Source of the DNA: an uncultured beta proteobacterium
Lineage (GTDB): Bacteria > Pseudomonadota > Gammaproteobacteria > Burkholderiales > Rhodocyclaceae
Assembly: GCA_903886975.1 (NCBI GenBank)
Contig: CAISOB010000062.1
Coordinates: 1 to 37,955 of the forward strand
DNA length: 37,955 nucleotides
Direction: 5' to 3'
The notes under the pieces are model-generated. The model did not search any database. It had not been told where the DNA came from and was given only the letters and a program-made list of their open reading frames with translations. Below are positions 26,376-33,854 of this stretch, piece after piece. The position numbers and the translations under genes were made by a program. Within the stretch, counting starts at the first letter, position 1; each line of letters starts with the position of its first letter.

Positions 26376-27362
26376 ATGGATATTTCCCAGCTTGGCGATT
26401 CTCTGCGGCACGACGCTGTCTGGATCGTCTTTCTGAACGTTCTGCTGCAGCAAGCCGGGCTACCGGTGCCCGCCGTGCCGACCTTGCTGCTGGCCGGCAG
26501 CCTGGCTGCGAGTTCGGGGCAGCTCGGCAGCCTGCTCGCCGCGGCAATCGCCGCCTCGGTGCTGGCCGACTGGCTTTGGTACCTGGCCGGCAGAGCCTTT
26601 GGCTATCGGGTTCTAACGACCTTGTGCCGCCTGTCGATCAACCCCGGTTCGTGCGTCAGCCAGACCGAGGATCGCTTCAACCGCTGGGGACTCGCCTCGC
26701 TGGTGGTCGCCAAGTTCATTCCCGGCTTCTCTACGGTTGCCCCGCCGATCGCCGGTTCGCTGCGCATGGCGCTGCCGGGTTTTCTGCTCGCGGCCGCCGC
26801 GGGCGCCGCCTTGTGGGCCGGGTTTGCCCTGGCCGCCGGCTGGATAATGCGCGACGAAGTGCGTGCGGCGATCGGCGCACTGGAAAGAAACGCCGAAACT
26901 GCCATGGCAGCGCTCGCGCTGGCGATCGCCGTCTGGTTCAGTTGGAAGCTGTGGCAGAAGCATCGCTTCCGCAAATTGTCGGCGCTGCCGCACATCACGC
27001 CCGCCGAACTCCTGGCCATCAGGGACGCGCAGCAGCCCGTGCTCGTCCTCGACCTGCGGGGTAGCCGCATGATTGCCGAAACCGGCCCGCTCGCCGGAGC
27101 AACCGCCGCCGAGCATGATCACCTGCTCGACGCCGTTGGCCAATGGCCGAAGAGCCAGCTTATCGTCACCCTCTGCGCCTGCCCCGAGGATGCGGGCGCC
27201 GTGCAGGCCGCGCATCGCTTGCTCGAAGAAGGCTATCTGTCGGTGCGGCCGCTGAAGGGTGGCTACGAAGCCTGGCTGGCCGCCATCGCACCCCATGAAA
27301 CGACCGCGCAAAGCGCGCTTCGTGAGCAGGATCGCCCTTCAGTCGGACACGACGAAAATTGA
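26376..27362 (+). CDS. DedA-family membrane protein fused to rhodanese domain
   Basis: A 328-residue fusion. Residues 1 to about 200 are a DedA/SNARE-associated membrane domain, with QQAGLPVPAVPTLLLAGSLA and the conserved RFNRWGLASLVVAKFIPGFSTVAPPIAG. DedA proteins are half-transporters linked to membrane homeostasis and lipid-carrier recycling. Residues about 215-310 are a rhodanese-like domain (ITPAELLAIRDAQQPVLVLDLRG), with the active-site loop TLCACPEDAGA carrying a cysteine pair in CAC. This fusion type is known in proteobacteria. It lies between the TAXI receptor and a lone DctP gene on the same strand. Confidence 0.88.
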   Translation: MDISQLGDSLRHDAVWIVFLNVLLQQAGLPVPAVPTLLLAGSLAASSGQLGSLLAAAIAASVLADWLWYLAGRAFGYRVLTTLCRLSINPGSCVSQTEDRFNRWGLASLVVAKFIPGFSTVAPPIAGSLRMALPGFLLAAAAGAALWAGFALAAGWIMRDEVRAAIGALERNAETAMAALALAIAVWFSWKLWQKHRFRKLSALPHITPAELLAIRDAQQPVLVLDLRGSRMIAETGPLAGATAAEHDHLLDAVGQWPKSQLIVTLCACPEDAGAVQAAHRLLEEGYLSVRPLKGGYEAWLAAIAPHETTAQSALREQDRPSVGHDEN

Positions 27363-27444
27363 CATAACGAGCGGGCGACACGGATACTTCGGGTCGGGCA
27401 AGGAATTTCCCGTTTCTTGACCTGCTGACGAAAGCCCTAACGCC

Positions 27445-28434
27445 ATGCGCCTTTCCCGTCATATCTTCGCCGTACTCGCCGCGGCACTGCTGCTCCACAT
27501 CGCCCAGGTCAGCGCTCAAGTCACCTGGACCATCGCCACCGAATACCCCGCCACTTCGATGCCTGGCGAAGGCTTGCGCTACTTCGCCGAGGCCCTGTTC
27601 AGGGAAAGTGCCGGACGCATCGTGGTCAATCCCGGTTTTGACGCTTCTTCCGGCGTCAAATCGTCCGAGATGATTGCTGCCGTACGCGACGGACAGATCA
27701 CTGCAGGTGACGCATTGGCCGGCGCAATGGGCAAGACTGACCCCCTGTTCCTGCTCTCCTCGTTGCCCTTTCTTGCAGCAACAAACGCGGAGGCGCGCAA
27801 GCTTGCCGAAGTGGCTCGGCCATCCTACGCCAAGCGTCTCGCCGCCGAGAAGCTGCGTCTGCTCTACACGACCCCCTGGCCACCCAGCGGCATCTGGGCG
27901 AAGAAAGCGATCGTTTCGCCGGGTGATTTAAAAGGACTCGCCATCCGTACCTACGACAGCACCGGCGTCAAGGCTTTCACCGCCGCTGGAGCCGCGCCGG
28001 TCAACCTGTCTTTCGCCGACGCGATGCCCAGGCTGATCGATGGTTCGGTGGTCGCTGTACTGTCGTCAGGCGATGGCGGTGCCGGCCGCAAGCTTTGGGA
28101 CTATCTGCCCTATTTCACCGAGATCAACTATGCGGTGCCGCTCAGCCTGACAATGCTGAGCGAATCAGCCTATTCGGCCCTGCCGCCCGACCTGCGCACA
28201 GCCGTGGATCGCGCCGCCACAGCCACCGAGGCGAATCAATGGCACCTGCTGGAAACCCGACTCGAGGAGAACTATGCGCGCATGGCGGCCAACGGGGTGA
28301 CCCTCGTCAAGACTTCGGCAATCTCGGCCGAACTGCGCAGGCTGTTGTCCGCCAGCGCAGACGAAGCCATTGCCGAGTGGAAGACCCTCTCCGGCGATGC
28401 CGGTGTCGACCTTCTAAAGCAAATTGGCCGCTGA
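27445..28434 (+). CDS. DctP-family solute-binding protein, orphan
   Basis: A 329-residue periplasmic DctP-type receptor with a signal peptide at about residues 1-24 (cleavage after VSA). Conserved parts: PGEGLRYFAEALFRESAGRI, then SSLPFLAATNAEARKLAE, and the carboxylate-clamp segment LKGLAIRTYDSTG, where the sequence is IRTYD rather than the IRTME of the two TRAP-linked receptors in this window. There is no dctQ or dctM gene nearby. It is 82 bases after the DedA-rhodanese gene and 21 bases before a YgjV-like gene, so could be co-transcribed with either. Ligand unknown. Confidence 0.87.
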   Translation: MRLSRHIFAVLAAALLLHIAQVSAQVTWTIATEYPATSMPGEGLRYFAEALFRESAGRIVVNPGFDASSGVKSSEMIAAVRDGQITAGDALAGAMGKTDPLFLLSSLPFLAATNAEARKLAEVARPSYAKRLAAEKLRLLYTTPWPPSGIWAKKAIVSPGDLKGLAIRTYDSTGVKAFTAAGAAPVNLSFADAMPRLIDGSVVAVLSSGDGGAGRKLWDYLPYFTEINYAVPLSLTMLSESAYSALPPDLRTAVDRAATATEANQWHLLETRLEENYARMAANGVTLVKTSAISAELRRLLSASADEAIAEWKTLSGDAGVDLLKQIGR

Positions 28435-28455
28435 TTCGACTAACGATTGCCACTG

Positions 28456-28974
28456 ATGACACATGACTTCTTCTCGACCGCGCAGATGTTCGGTCACGCC
28501 ACGCTGATTCTCAGCATGGTGACCTTCTCCCGCAAGCGCGACGGCCAATTCAAGGTGTGGCTGACCGCTCAAAACCTGGCCTATGCCATTCACTTCTTCC
28601 TGATGGGCAATCTGGCAGCCATGGCTGGCACGGCGCTTTCCGCCACGCGTAACCTTCTGTCCTTACGTACCCGCTCGATGACCGCCGCCTTGATTTTGCT
28701 GGTCGCCAACTTACTGCTGGCCTTTTGGGTCGTCAAAGCCGCCTGGAATGTGATCCCATTGATCGCCACCGCCATCGCCACAATCGCGATGTTCCGCCTG
28801 GACGGCCTGCGCCTCAGGTATGCCATTCTTTGCTGTACGCTGCTATGGCTGACCAACAACATTCTTACCGGATCAATCGGCGGCACGGTGATGGAAAGCA
28901 TGATTACCATTATGAGCAGCAGCACGATCTATCGTTTGCACCGCGATAGGAAGCTCAGCCGGAAGCCGGCATGA
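28456..28974 (+). CDS. YgjV-family inner membrane protein
   Basis: A 172-residue membrane protein with about six hydrophobic helices. The N-terminus MTHDFFSTAQMFGHATLILSMVTFSRK and the segment NLAYAIHFFLMGNLAAMAGTALSATRNLLS match the YgjV family, whose function is not established. The start ATG at 28456 was chosen over an in-frame TTG at 28447. Its stop overlaps an ATG of a short downstream frame (ATGA). Confidence 0.82.
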   Translation: MTHDFFSTAQMFGHATLILSMVTFSRKRDGQFKVWLTAQNLAYAIHFFLMGNLAAMAGTALSATRNLLSLRTRSMTAALILLVANLLLAFWVVKAAWNVIPLIATAIATIAMFRLDGLRLRYAILCCTLLWLTNNILTGSIGGTVMESMITIMSSSTIYRLHRDRKLSRKPA

Positions 28975-29093
28975 GTCGATTCGCGCCGAGGGAGATTTCG
29001 GGCTTGAATCGTAAGCACGTTGAAGATTTTGCCAAAGGGCGGCTGGACTGGGCCGGCGGCTCCGTCTGGCCTGTCCGCGACCGGCTGCGCTAG
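28971..29093 (+). CDS. short hypothetical frame coupled to YgjV gene
   Basis: A 40-codon frame whose ATG overlaps the stop of the YgjV-like gene by four bases, which favours translational coupling. It reads MSRFAPREISGLNRKHVEDF early on and ends with WAGGSVWPVRDRLR. I do not recognise a family. It may be a remnant of a larger gene, a real small protein, or a chance frame; nothing in the sequence decides. Confidence 0.3.
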   Translation: MSRFAPREISGLNRKHVEDFAKGRLDWAGGSVWPVRDRLR

Positions 29094-29191
29094 GCGTTTA
29101 AAAAAGTGATATGGTCGCTACATTTTCTTGGCGACTAGCGGTAGCATAATCGACTTTGCCAAGTTGTCTCCACGAGGAGTTGCAGAATGTT

Positions 29192-29656
29192 ATGAAAAGG
29201 ATTTCCTGGCCCTTGTTCAGTCTGACGCTCCTCCTTCTTGGCTTCCTGGCTTGGATTACAGACGGAATTACCCTCGAAGGCGAGCGCACCGTTTATACGC
29301 CGCGATGCCAGGATGGCAAGTGGCAGGGGAGCAGTTGCACGGGCAAGCTCGTCGCCGGGGATCGCTATCGCTTCCGGGCGCTCAGGGCGCACGGCGAAGT
29401 TATTTTTTGGACGTCCGGGGCGGCGGATTCATCCGGAAAATTCTCGGATTGCGTGATCAAGGATGGGCGTAATTGGAAATGCAATCCGAACCCCGATCTC
29501 GCCCGAACGATCACCCGGGAAATGGTGCACGGCTGTCCGGTCGTGGATTCGTCAGGACAAGCGATGCCATTCCATCAGATTTCAAAATTTCGCTGGATGA
29601 TCTTGAGGATGGGTATTCCTACGGGGAATGATGTCAGCGAGCCGAAGACAAATTGA
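29192..29656 (+). CDS. hypothetical single-pass membrane or exported protein
   Basis: A 154-residue protein with an N-terminal hydrophobic helix (about residues 7-25) that could be an anchor or an uncleaved signal. The remaining part has four cysteines (CQDG, SSCTGK, FSDCVIKD and WKCNPN, with another at VHGCPVV), consistent with periplasmic disulfides. I do not recognise a named family. A two-codon frame ATG TTA TGA (29187-29195) lies just upstream and its stop overlaps this start; GAGGAG at 29174-29179 is better spaced for that mini-frame, so the gene may be translated by re-initiation. Confidence 0.6.
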   Translation: MKRISWPLFSLTLLLLGFLAWITDGITLEGERTVYTPRCQDGKWQGSSCTGKLVAGDRYRFRALRAHGEVIFWTSGAADSSGKFSDCVIKDGRNWKCNPNPDLARTITREMVHGCPVVDSSGQAMPFHQISKFRWMILRMGIPTGNDVSEPKTN

Positions 29657-29861
29657 AACTGCAACAGCAACAGACCGGTTGATGCCTCGAAGATCGACCT
29701 TAAAGGTATAAGCACGGATTCGCGAAGGAATCCTATCTTGAGTAAATCGATTGTGCCGGTTTCCGTTGCGGCATTCGAGTCATTAGAATCGCCTGTCACG
29801 AGCCCTGGCCGGGCCCCTGGTCGGGACACTCGAATTACCTACTTTTTGTCACGGGGATCCC
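29657..29861. other. intergenic region with short tandem repeat
   Basis: 205 bases with no gene. It contains a 12-base-period imperfect tandem repeat, CCCTGGCCGGG (29803-29813) and CCCTGGTCGGG (29815-29825), about 40 bases before the next start. No clear promoter. Confidence 0.35.
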
Positions 29862-30719
29862 ATGGCCTGCAACCCTGAAGTATTGAAGGAAGTTCCGCTT
29901 TTTGCCCTGCTTGATGACGACGAGCTGGCGGTCCTTGCCGGCCAGGTCGAACTGCGCAACTTCAAGCCACGCCAGAGAATCTACCGAATGGGCGATGCGA
30001 GCGAACGTGCCTTCATCATGGTGTCCGGCTCCGTCGAAGTGACGACCATCGACGAAGACAACCAGGTCGTCATGCTCGATATGCCAGGCCATGGCGAGGT
30101 CTTCGGCTTTGCGGCGATGCTTGCGCACACCGTCCACCACACCAACGCAACCGCCATCGACGAAACCGAATGCGTCGAGCTGGACCTTAACGACATCACC
30201 GTCTTGCTCAGGAAGAAACCGGATGCGGGCCTCGACCTGATGAGCGTCATGGGCCGCCAGTTCCACTCCATCGAAGGGCTGGTCCGTCTGCGTGCCACGC
30301 GCAATCCGAACGACGTGATCGAGGAAGCGGAAACCCTCGGGGAACGGATCGCCGACCTGGTGGCAAGTTTCGGAGGCTCGTGGACCTTCATCGTCACCTT
30401 TGCGGCGGTCCTTGCCGTATACGCGGCGATCAACGTCGAACTCGGCGACAAAGCGTGGGATCCTTATCCATTCATCCTGCTCAACCTTTTCTTATCGATG
30501 CTCGCGGCGATACAGGCGCCGGTCATCATGATGAGCCAGAACCGGCAGGACAAGAAGGACCGCCTGCGCAGCGAACTTGATTTCGATGTCAACCGACGGG
30601 CGCATACCGAGATTCAGGGGCTCGCCCACCGCATCAACATGCTGCACGACAAGATCGACGACGTCGATGAACTGGTCCGCAAGTCTAAGGACGAGCAAGG
30701 AGGCAAGCAGCAATCCTAG
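29862..30719 (+). CDS. cNMP-binding-like domain plus DUF1003 membrane protein
   Basis: A 285-residue fusion. Residues about 8-125 form a cyclic-nucleotide-binding-type beta-barrel (ALLDDDELAVLAGQVELRNFKPRQRIYRMGDASE, GSVEVTTID). The phosphate-binding cassette region reads GEVFGFAAMLAHTVHHTNATA, where the usual arginine of the RxA motif is not visible, so true cNMP binding is doubtful. Residues about 160-285 match DUF1003, with two predicted membrane helices (SWTFIVTFAAVLAVYAAI, LLNLFLSMLAAIQAP), the family segment MMSQNRQDKKDRLRSELDFDVN, and a C-terminal helix. Known proteins of this fusion have no assigned function. The gene converges with uspA at about 50 bases. Confidence 0.85.
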   Translation: MACNPEVLKEVPLFALLDDDELAVLAGQVELRNFKPRQRIYRMGDASERAFIMVSGSVEVTTIDEDNQVVMLDMPGHGEVFGFAAMLAHTVHHTNATAIDETECVELDLNDITVLLRKKPDAGLDLMSVMGRQFHSIEGLVRLRATRNPNDVIEEAETLGERIADLVASFGGSWTFIVTFAAVLAVYAAINVELGDKAWDPYPFILLNLFLSMLAAIQAPVIMMSQNRQDKKDRLRSELDFDVNRRAHTEIQGLAHRINMLHDKIDDVDELVRKSKDEQGGKQQS

Positions 30720-30768
30720 GCCAGGCGCTCGCGCCGCGGATGCGGCACAATTCCGCCGTCCGCCGGCC

Positions 30769-31182
30769 TCAGCGCGCGACCAGCACGGCGCAGGGAGCGT
30801 GGTTGATCACGTGTTTGGCCACCGATCCGATCAGCCAGCGGTCAAGGAACGTGCCGCCGCGATGACCGACGACCACCATGTCGGCGGGCCATTCCTCGGC
30901 GTGCCGGATGATCTGCTCGGCCGGGTGGCCGACGACCACTTCAAAACGGATGACGACGTTCTTCTTGGCGGTCGCGGTGTGCAGCGACTGCAAGAGTTGA
31001 TGGTAATGCTTCTTCGAATTTTCGATGATGGCTTCGGTCTCGACCTCGTCGCCGAACTCGGGTGGGCGCACCACGGCGAGCACGCGCATCTCGGCGCCGA
31101 GCTTCTCGGCGTATTCCAGCGCCACGGAAAATGCCTTGTTGGCCCCATCGGAGCCATCGAAGGCGACCAGGATGCGTTTCAT
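30769..31182 (-). CDS. universal stress protein UspA family
   Basis: A 137-residue cytoplasmic Usp. It opens MKRILVAFDGSDGANKAF and ends with the ATP-binding motif G-x-x-G-9x-G-S/T (VVGHRGGTFLDRWLIGSVAKHV), so it is likely an ATP-binding Usp. A strong Shine-Dalgarno (AAAGGAG) precedes the ATG at 31182, inside the end of the upstream antiporter gene (overlap of four bases). It is the last gene of the fluoride-response operon. Usp genes are among those found with fluoride riboswitches in other bacteria. Confidence 0.93.
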   Translation of the reverse strand: MKRILVAFDGSDGANKAFSVALEYAEKLGAEMRVLAVVRPPEFGDEVETEAIIENSKKHYHQLLQSLHTATAKKNVVIRFEVVVGHPAEQIIRHAEEWPADMVVVGHRGGTFLDRWLIGSVAKHVINHAPCAVLVAR

Positions 31183-32342
31183 GACTTCTCTCCTTTGGGC
31201 AACAGGTGACGCGGCAGGAAGAAGGCATTGGCGATCAGCGTCGGCACCACCGCACTGCCGATGACGGCGGCGACAAGATACGAGTATTGCACCTGATCGA
31301 TCACTTCGTGCGACAGCCCGAACAGCGCAGAGATGGTGCCGAAAGTGAGGCCCGTCGACATCAGCAGCGTGGTGTAGGTCGCTTCCTGTTTCGGCGATTT
31401 GTATAGGCGCGCGACTGGATAGACGCCGATGATCTTTGTCGTCATCTTGGCGAACAACAGAACAACAAAAGCCATCGGTGCAGCCAGCAAGGCCGGCACC
31501 GAGACCAGCGATCCGGCGCGGATGAAATAGAACGGCGTCAGCAGGCCAAAGGTCAGCGTACGCAGGCGTCGGACCAGCACATGGTCCTTGCCCACCGTTC
31601 CGGCCAGCACCATGCCGAGCAGGTAGGCCGGCAGCACCGCCTCGCTGTCGGCCCAGGCTGCGAGCCCGCCGAGGGCGAACAGCCAGAACAGCAGGAATTT
31701 CGCTTCGAGTTCCGAAGGCCGGTTGCCGTAACGCTTGAAGAAACGCGGCGTGAGCCAGGGCAATACGGCGAAGGCGATGACGCTGGCGGCGAAGAAGATG
31801 ACAGTGCGGAAGCTGAAGGGCGCGAAAATGAAGCCGAGGGCCAGCACCGTCGCAAGGTCGGTGATGAAGCACGCGGCGAGCACGGTCTTGCCGTAGTCGG
31901 TGGTGTTGAAGCCGAACTCGAGCATCACCGCATAAACGACGGCCACCGACGTCGTCGACATGGCGATGCCGGCCAGCCAGCTGGCCGACACGGTCCAGCC
32001 CAGAACCCAGTATGCGACCGCCGTGCAACCGAGAAAGGGAGCCGTGAAACTGACTAGGCCGATGGCCAACGCTTCCTTCCACTTGCGCCGCAGCACATGC
32101 GGATCGAGTTCGGCGCCGGCGAGGAAGGTCAGTACGATGGCTCCGGTCCCGGCAAGGAAACGGACCCAGGATTCTCCGGCGCCCAGGGTTACCCCGCCGA
32201 TGAAGGCGCCGATCAGCAGCTGGGCGATCGCGCCGACGACGATTTCCGAAAGCGCGGTGGCGATGCGCAGCCAGATCGACAGCAGGCTCGCCAGCAGCGC
32301 AAGCCCGAGCCACAACGCCGCCAGCAGCCAGGTCTCGGTCAT
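31179..32342 (-). CDS. CPA2-type cation/proton antiporter
   Basis: A 387-residue integral membrane protein with about 12 helices, of the monovalent cation:proton antiporter-2 (Na_H_exchanger) type. Key features: GAIVLTFLAGAELDPHVLRRKWKEA, AGIAMSTTSVAVVYAVMLE, and ACFITDLATVLALGF, the paired Asp/Thr core region of such antiporters. No regulatory RCK or TrkA-N domain follows. The ATG at 32342 overlaps the end of the DUF190 gene by four bases; a longer in-frame start at 32594 reads through the DUF190 gene and is rejected. In this operon it probably restores ion or proton balance when fluoride stress acidifies the cytoplasm, which is an inference from context. Confidence 0.92.
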   Translation of the reverse strand: MTETWLLAALWLGLALLASLLSIWLRIATALSEIVVGAIAQLLIGAFIGGVTLGAGESWVRFLAGTGAIVLTFLAGAELDPHVLRRKWKEALAIGLVSFTAPFLGCTAVAYWVLGWTVSASWLAGIAMSTTSVAVVYAVMLEFGFNTTDYGKTVLAACFITDLATVLALGFIFAPFSFRTVIFFAASVIAFAVLPWLTPRFFKRYGNRPSELEAKFLLFWLFALGGLAAWADSEAVLPAYLLGMVLAGTVGKDHVLVRRLRTLTFGLLTPFYFIRAGSLVSVPALLAAPMAFVVLLFAKMTTKIIGVYPVARLYKSPKQEATYTTLLMSTGLTFGTISALFGLSHEVIDQVQYSYLVAAVIGSAVVPTLIANAFFLPRHLLPKGEKS

Positions 32343-32662
32343 TGATCGGCCTCGCCGAGGATGCCGAATTCGATCGGCGTCTTGACGTAAAAGAGATGCA
32401 CGGCTTCTTCCTTCAAATAGGCGAACAGCCGGTCCGCCTCGTCCTCGCTGACGGCCATCATGACTTCCTGCGGCTGGTCGGCGAGTTCGAAGAAATGCGC
32501 CGAATGGATGCGGCGATGCTGGCCGAAACCTTCGCTGCCGGCGACGACGGTCGCCCCGCGGACGCCGAGGTCGCGCGCGGCGAGCATCAGCCATTCGGCC
32601 ATCGGATGGTGCTTGTGGCGGCGATCCTGCTGGGTGAAAAAGGTGATCTGGTAGCCTTTCAT
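32339..32662 (-). CDS. DUF190 protein
   Basis: A 107-residue cytoplasmic protein matching DUF190, with YQITFFTQQDRRHKHHPMAEWLMLAARDLGVRGATV and the late segment EVMMAVSEDEADRLFAYL. These small PII-like proteins are frequently encoded next to crcB fluoride channels, sometimes fused to them. Their precise role is not established; a sensing or regulatory role is suggested by the PII-like fold. It begins 10 bases after the crcB stop and overlaps the antiporter gene by four bases. Confidence 0.9.
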   Translation of the reverse strand: MKGYQITFFTQQDRRHKHHPMAEWLMLAARDLGVRGATVVAGSEGFGQHRRIHSAHFFELADQPQEVMMAVSEDEADRLFAYLKEEAVHLFYVKTPIEFGILGEADQ

Positions 32663-32672
32663 CCTGCCCTCC

Positions 32673-33056
32673 TCACGAATGTTTTACGAGATGCCATGTG
32701 GCCAGCCCGGCCAGGGTCATCAGCAACGAGCCGCTGACATGGGTGGCGATGGCGCCCATCGCCCAGCTCAATCGCCCTTCTTGCAGCAGCTCAAGCACTT
32801 CCGCTGAAAAAGTGGAAAACGTCGTCAGTCCGCCGCAAAATCCGGTGATGATGAACAGTCGCCACTCCGGCGAGATGTCCGGCGCATAGGCGAAATAGGC
32901 GACGGCCAGACCGATGATATAGCCACCGATCAGGTTGGCCATCAGCGTGCCCGGAGGCAATGTGGGGAAGATGCTGTTGAGCCTGGCACCGAGTTGCCAG
33001 CGCAAGAGGGCGCCGAGAGCCGCGCCCAGCGAGATTGCGAAAATCGATTTCCACAT
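32673..33056 (-). CDS. crcB: fluoride ion channel CrcB/Fluc
   Basis: A 127-residue four-helix membrane protein of the Fluc family, which works as a dual-topology dimer and exports fluoride. Recognisable are [13 protein letters not shown], the central helix [20 protein letters not shown], and the motif [20 protein letters not shown] with the conserved STFS phenylalanine box. It is the first gene after a fluoride riboswitch on the same strand, which settles the functional call. The start ATG at 33056 is preceded by a riboswitch leader of about 130 bases. Confidence 0.96.
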   Translation of the reverse strand: MWKSIFAISLGAALGALLRWQLGARLNSIFPTLPPGTLMANLIGGYIIGLAVAYFAYAPDISPEWRLFIITGFCGGLTTFSTFSAEVLELLQEGRLSWAMGAIATHVSGSLLMTLAGLATWHLVKHS

Positions 33057-33099
33057 AAATCCTGTCCGTGTTGTTGGCTGTTATTGGACAAGAGTCGCT

Positions 33100-33130
33100 C
33101 CTACGCCTCCCATCCGGGCTGCAGCGTAGG
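33100..33130 (-). promoter_or_regulatory. candidate expression-platform hairpin
   Basis: The minus-strand RNA can form a perfect 7-bp stem CCTACGC/GCGTAGG with a 17-base loop. The first strand (33124-33130) overlaps the conserved 3' end of the fluoride aptamer (GCCTACG), so this hairpin and the aptamer exclude each other. No U-tract follows, so the switch may work on translation or mRNA stability rather than by intrinsic termination. Confidence 0.5.
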
Positions 33131-33183
33131 CATCATCAGCGCCGACGCAAGCTCGGGGCGGTTAAGGGAGGAATGCCATCTCC
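33125..33183 (-). ncRNA. fluoride riboswitch (crcB motif)
   Basis: Read on the minus strand, the aptamer carries the conserved blocks in order: GGAGATGGCATTCCTCC, TAACCG, a stem with CGAGCTTGCGTCGGCG, and GCTGATGATGCCTACG. These are the invariant elements of the crcB RNA motif (pseudoknot and fluoride site). It starts about a dozen bases after a good promoter and precedes crcB. Expected action: fluoride binding turns on the crcB-DUF190-antiporter-uspA message. Confidence 0.92.
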
Positions 33184-33194
33184 ACGAGCGCCAG

Positions 33195-33223
33195 AGTATA
33201 TCTGCCGTCCTCTGAATAGGCAA
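33195..33223 (-). promoter_or_regulatory. sigma-70 promoter of the fluoride operon
   Basis: On the minus strand TTGCCT (33218-33223), 17-base spacer, TATACT (33195-33200). Good matches and spacing place the transcript start just upstream of the riboswitch. Confidence 0.75.
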
Positions 33224-33270
33224 ACAACGCGGGCCGCCGTCAACTTGCCGGCATGCGGCGATGCAAGCCT

Positions 33271-33279
33271 TGCTACAAT
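33271..33279 (+). promoter_or_regulatory. extended -10 promoter of GNAT gene
   Basis: TG, one base, then TACAAT (33274-33279), an extended -10 element without a clear -35, 31 bases before the GNAT start. It is divergent from the fluoride-operon promoter. Confidence 0.45.
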
Positions 33280-33309
33280 GACGGCATAATCCTAAGACGG
33301 TTGACCGAG

Positions 33310-33789
33310 ATGAAGATCAGGGAAGCCGGCGCTGCGGACACCGCGACAATTGCCACGGTGATCCGCGAAGCCAACGAGGATGTCGCGGAAAAATTCGGCC
33401 TTACCGCCGGCAATTCCCCAAAGCATCCGTCCTTCTGCACTTCTGCCTGGATCGAGGCGGATTTTGCGCGCGGCGAGCGTTACTTCCTCCTCGAAGAGGG
33501 CTCGGTGCCGATCGCCTGCGTCGCCTACGAGAATCCCAGCGCCGGCCTCGCTTACCTGAATCGCCTGTCGGTCTTGCCCGCGCAGCGCCGCCGCGGTATC
33601 GGCGCCGGCCTGGTGCAACACATCATCCAGCTCGCGAGAGCTTCTTCGATTCAGACCATCAGCATCGGCGTCATCGGCGAGCACGAGGAGCTGCAGCGCT
33701 GGTACAGGAAGATGGGCTTCGTGGATGGCGAAACCAAGCGTTTCCCGCACCTGCCGTTTTCGGTAAAGTACATGACTTATGCCGTCTGA
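33310..33789 (+). CDS. GNAT-family N-acetyltransferase
   Basis: A 159-residue acetyl-CoA-dependent acetyltransferase. Motif A is visible as LNRLSVLPAQRRRGIGAGLVQHI (acetyl-CoA pyrophosphate loop RRRGIG), followed by ISIGVIGEHEELQRWYRKMGFV, the usual C-terminal GNAT block. The start ATG at 33310 is chosen because MKIREAGAADTATIATVIREA is the typical GNAT opening; a longer in-frame start at 33253 adds non-homologous residues. The acceptor substrate is not predictable. It stands alone, divergent from the fluoride operon. Confidence 0.88.
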   Translation: MKIREAGAADTATIATVIREANEDVAEKFGLTAGNSPKHPSFCTSAWIEADFARGERYFLLEEGSVPIACVAYENPSAGLAYLNRLSVLPAQRRRGIGAGLVQHIIQLARASSIQTISIGVIGEHEELQRWYRKMGFVDGETKRFPHLPFSVKYMTYAV

Positions 33790-33854
33790 GATGCTTGCGG
33801 GGATTTTCGTCGCCTAGGCGCGTCCATGCGACTTCCAGACGATCCGGGAATCCC

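Noticed and set aside
30769..32313. 514-codon minus-strand frame spanning uspA and the antiporter gene
   Set aside because: The uspA part is in the true frame, but the upstream part is the antiporter gene read out of frame; uspA starts at 31182.
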